A stretch of DNA of 64,000 bases from Hyphomicrobiaceae bacterium. Its GTDB lineage: Bacteria > Pseudomonadota > Alphaproteobacteria > Rhizobiales > Hyphomicrobiaceae. Location: assembly GCA_022842785.1 (NCBI GenBank), contig JALHOW010000007.1:1-64000 (forward strand), written 5' to 3'. Each line of letters opens with the position of its first letter. Position 1 is the stretch's first letter. Shown here one piece after another: positions 62,442 to 64,000 of this stretch. Under the pieces are notes generated by a model, which saw only the letters and a list, made by a program, of their open reading frames with translations, was not told the origin of the DNA and did no database searches. The position numbers and the translations under genes were made by a program.

Positions 62442-62975
62442 TCAGGGCTCGCGCAGATCGGTGAGCGCCCGGTCGAGTGCGCTGGCGAGTTCGCGCCGCT
62501 CATCATCGGTGAGGAAGCTGCCAAGAGCATAGTGCTGGCCGTGCGAGCGCAGGTAGAGCCGGTTGGCGCCGTCGTCCCGCTCGGCGAGATGGGGGCGCGC
62601 CCAATACGGGTTTAGCGCGATTTCCTCACGCGCGCCGTTGGGATGGACACGCGTGAGCTTGAGGTCGGCAGGCGTGATCTCCACGACCTCGAGGCGGCGC
62701 CCGGCGCGGTAGTTGAGCTTGAAGGCGCCGTAGATCATGAGCCCGTCGAGGCCGAAAAAGCCCATGACCGGCCAAGCGCCCATGGCAAGAAAACTCATAC
62801 CGGCGACGAAGCTCACGATGCCGATGAAGCTCATGAGGATGATAAAACCGCGCGGGGAGAGCGAGCGGTGCGGCGTCAGCACGGCGCGGAAACCGCGCGG
62901 CCGTTGCGCACCGCCCTCTTGCATATGGGGGGGATTCTCGTCCATCACCACGCGACCTGCAGTCGATACGCTCAT
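62442..62975 (-). CDS. DUF2244 membrane protein
   Basis: 177 residues with two adjacent membrane segments (GFIILMSFIGIVSFVAGMSFLAMG and AWPVMGFFGLDGLMIYGAF) and the DUF2244 pattern of LTPHRSLSPRGF and HPNGAREEIALNPYWARPHL. Function unknown. Divergent from nth with 19 bases between starts, an arrangement common in Alphaproteobacteria. Confidence 0.87.
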   Translation of the reverse strand: MSVSTAGRVVMDENPPHMQEGGAQRPRGFRAVLTPHRSLSPRGFIILMSFIGIVSFVAGMSFLAMGAWPVMGFFGLDGLMIYGAFKLNYRAGRRLEVVEITPADLKLTRVHPNGAREEIALNPYWARPHLAERDDGANRLYLRSHGQHYALGSFLTDDERRELASALDRALTDLREP

Positions 62976-62994
62976 TCCGGAAACCTAATCCACC

Positions 62995-63765
62995 ATGCCC
63001 CGTCCTGCAAAGTCATCGGTTGCCCGGTCCGGCGCAGGAAAGCCGCTCTCCCGTGCAAAACCCGTGGGAGACGGGGGCCGTTCTCTGCCGCGTCGGCGGG
63101 GTGGCCGGATCGATGCGGCCACAGTTAGCGAGATATTCCAGCGATTTGAGGCCGCCAACCCCCATCCCGAGGGCGAGCTCGAGTACAACAATCCCTTCAC
63201 TCTGCTGGTGGCGGTCGTGCTCTCGGCCCAGGCCACGGACGCGGGCGTGAACAAGGCGACGCGTGCCCTTTTCAAGGCCGCCGACACCCCCGAGAAGATG
63301 GTGGCGCTCGGCGAGGAGCGCGTGCGCGACTACATCAAGACCATCGGGCTCTACCGCAACAAGGCCAAGAACGTCATTGCCTTGAGCGAGCAACTCATCG
63401 CAAAGCATGGTGGCGAGGTCCCGCACGATCGCGAGGCGCTGGAAAGCCTGCCCGGCGTCGGGCGCAAGACGGCGAACGTCGTGCTCAACATCGCCTTCGG
63501 TGAGCCCACCATGGCCGTGGATACTCATGTCTTCCGCGTCTCGAACCGGCTCGGCATTGCACCCGGTAAGACGCCGCTCGCCGTCGAGGAAGGTCTCATG
63601 CAGCGCATTCCGCAGCAATACCTGCAGCACGCCCACCACTGGCTCATCCTGCACGGGCGCTACGTGTGCAAGGCGCAGCGTCCGCGCTGCGAGGCGTGCA
63701 TCATCAGCGATCTCTGCACGGCGCCGGACCGTATCCTGCCGGTAACGCCGCCGGCTCAGGTATGA
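62995..63765 (+). CDS. nth: endonuclease III
   Basis: 256 residues. The helix-hairpin-helix with catalytic lysine is LPGVGRKTANVVLN (K158), the catalytic Asp is D176 (VDTHVFRVSNRLGI) and four Cys (CKAQRPRCEACIISDLC) bind a [4Fe-4S] cluster. It removes oxidised pyrimidines and nicks the AP site. A basic N-terminal extension of about 38 residues is longer than E. coli Nth. Its stop overlaps the ATG of the next gene (ATGA). Confidence 0.95.
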   Translation: MPRPAKSSVARSGAGKPLSRAKPVGDGGRSLPRRRGGRIDAATVSEIFQRFEAANPHPEGELEYNNPFTLLVAVVLSAQATDAGVNKATRALFKAADTPEKMVALGEERVRDYIKTIGLYRNKAKNVIALSEQLIAKHGGEVPHDREALESLPGVGRKTANVVLNIAFGEPTMAVDTHVFRVSNRLGIAPGKTPLAVEEGLMQRIPQQYLQHAHHWLILHGRYVCKAQRPRCEACIISDLCTAPDRILPVTPPAQV

Positions 63766-64000
63766 TCATGGCATCGCCCCCGCGTCCCGCCGTTCGTGGT
63801 CCCGCTGATGCGCCGACATCGGTGGTGATGCAAGCTCTTGATGCCGTCGAGGCCGGCGCGCAGCCGCTGATCGTTGATGAAAGCTCGGGCCAGCTTGCGG
63901 CGGCGCTCCATGCACGCGGTGCGGGGCCGCAAGTGTGGCGCCGGTTTGCAGGGCAAGGCGATACAGGGACGCCATGGCCGGTCGCCTCCGATACCACATC
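63762..64000 (+). CDS. start of an unrecognised gene overlapping nth, possibly a methyltransferase
   Basis: An ATG at 63762 overlaps the nth stop (63763-63765); a second ATG is at 63768. About 79 codons are open to the window edge, with a stretch reading ALDAVEAGAQPLIVDESSG. The tight overlap suggests translational coupling. The start resembles class I methyltransferases of the RsmC type, but the SAM-binding motif lies outside the window. Confidence 0.45.
   Translation, partial: MIMASPPRPAVRGPADAPTSVVMQALDAVEAGAQPLIVDESSGQLAAALHARGAGPQVWRRFAGQGDTGTPWPVASDTT

Overview
The window looks like a chromosomal segment of a high-GC alphaproteobacterium, most likely in the order Hyphomicrobiales (Rhizobiales). 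The signs are a DUF2244 gene beside nth, a DUF1467 gene, a TIGR01459-type HAD gene next to an EAL-like gene, a gltB-gltD pair, a bactofilin, Trm112 and LON-domain genes beside a YbbN-type thioredoxin, and the ffh/rpsP/rimM and rpmI/rplT/pheS translation clusters. The family cannot be fixed from sequence alone. There is no prophage, CRISPR array, rRNA or tRNA that I can see, and most of the window is core-like.

Layout. 1-338: an IS5-like transposase start running off the left edge, then a mosaic of dispersed repeats. 339-4696: an NDP-forming acyl-CoA synthetase fused to a GNAT acetyltransferase, two bases from an APH-like/P-loop kinase fusion. 4810-8166: a MaoC hydratase, a secreted YbjN-type protein and a Baeyer-Villiger-type monooxygenase. 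8261-15182: an exported Gly/Arg-rich protein, a 1754-residue alpha-2-macroglobulin with an intact thioester motif, and a bactofilin. 15623-19393: a GST, then ffh, a GNAT gene, rpsP and rimM, with no trmD after rimM. 19552-24948: a membrane protein, a Uup-type ABC-F ATPase, a degenerate EAL membrane protein and a HAD hydrolase. 25243-27754: an RhlE-like DEAD-box helicase with a long repetitive Arg/Gly/His tail, and a YqeY protein. 27768-30041: a DUF6644/DUF6152/TTC38-like minus-strand group. 30321-33523: two tandem TadG-like proteins with von Willebrand A domains, each with its own terminator. 33573-35598: a periplasmic thioredoxin-fold protein, DUF1467, a structured RNA candidate that resembles 6S RNA, and an SDR.

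35599-35898 holds a compound palindromic repeat. 35899-41277: aldehyde dehydrogenase, Trm112, LON-domain protein, YbbN thioredoxin, YbaK/ProX deacylase and gltD. 41319-46710: a GST gene lying between gltD and gltB, then gltB. 47260-50251: a small membrane protein, a D-2-hydroxyacid dehydrogenase and a divergent DHA2 MFS exporter. 50278-54111: another repeat pair, a Tat-exported PhoX-type phosphatase and a DegP/HtrA protease. 54448-58355: RidA, pheS (without pheT), rplT, rpmI and a TAXI-type solute receptor. 58524-64000: a DUF4375/DMP19-like gene, a HerA-like ATPase, an exported protein, a VOC protein, DUF2244, nth and the start of a further gene.

The most interesting items are non-coding: the minus-strand RNA candidate at about 34439-34606, whose nested helices surround a large central bubble and end in a strong intrinsic terminator; two families of GC-rich dispersed repeats placed at gene ends; and dyad-symmetric operator candidates at 4709 and 46893. 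Several usually conserved operons are broken here (rimM without trmD, pheS without pheT, alpha-2-macroglobulin without pbpC, gltB and gltD split by a GST gene). Starts given below were often moved inward from the longest open frame because of ribosome binding sites, signal peptides or family length.
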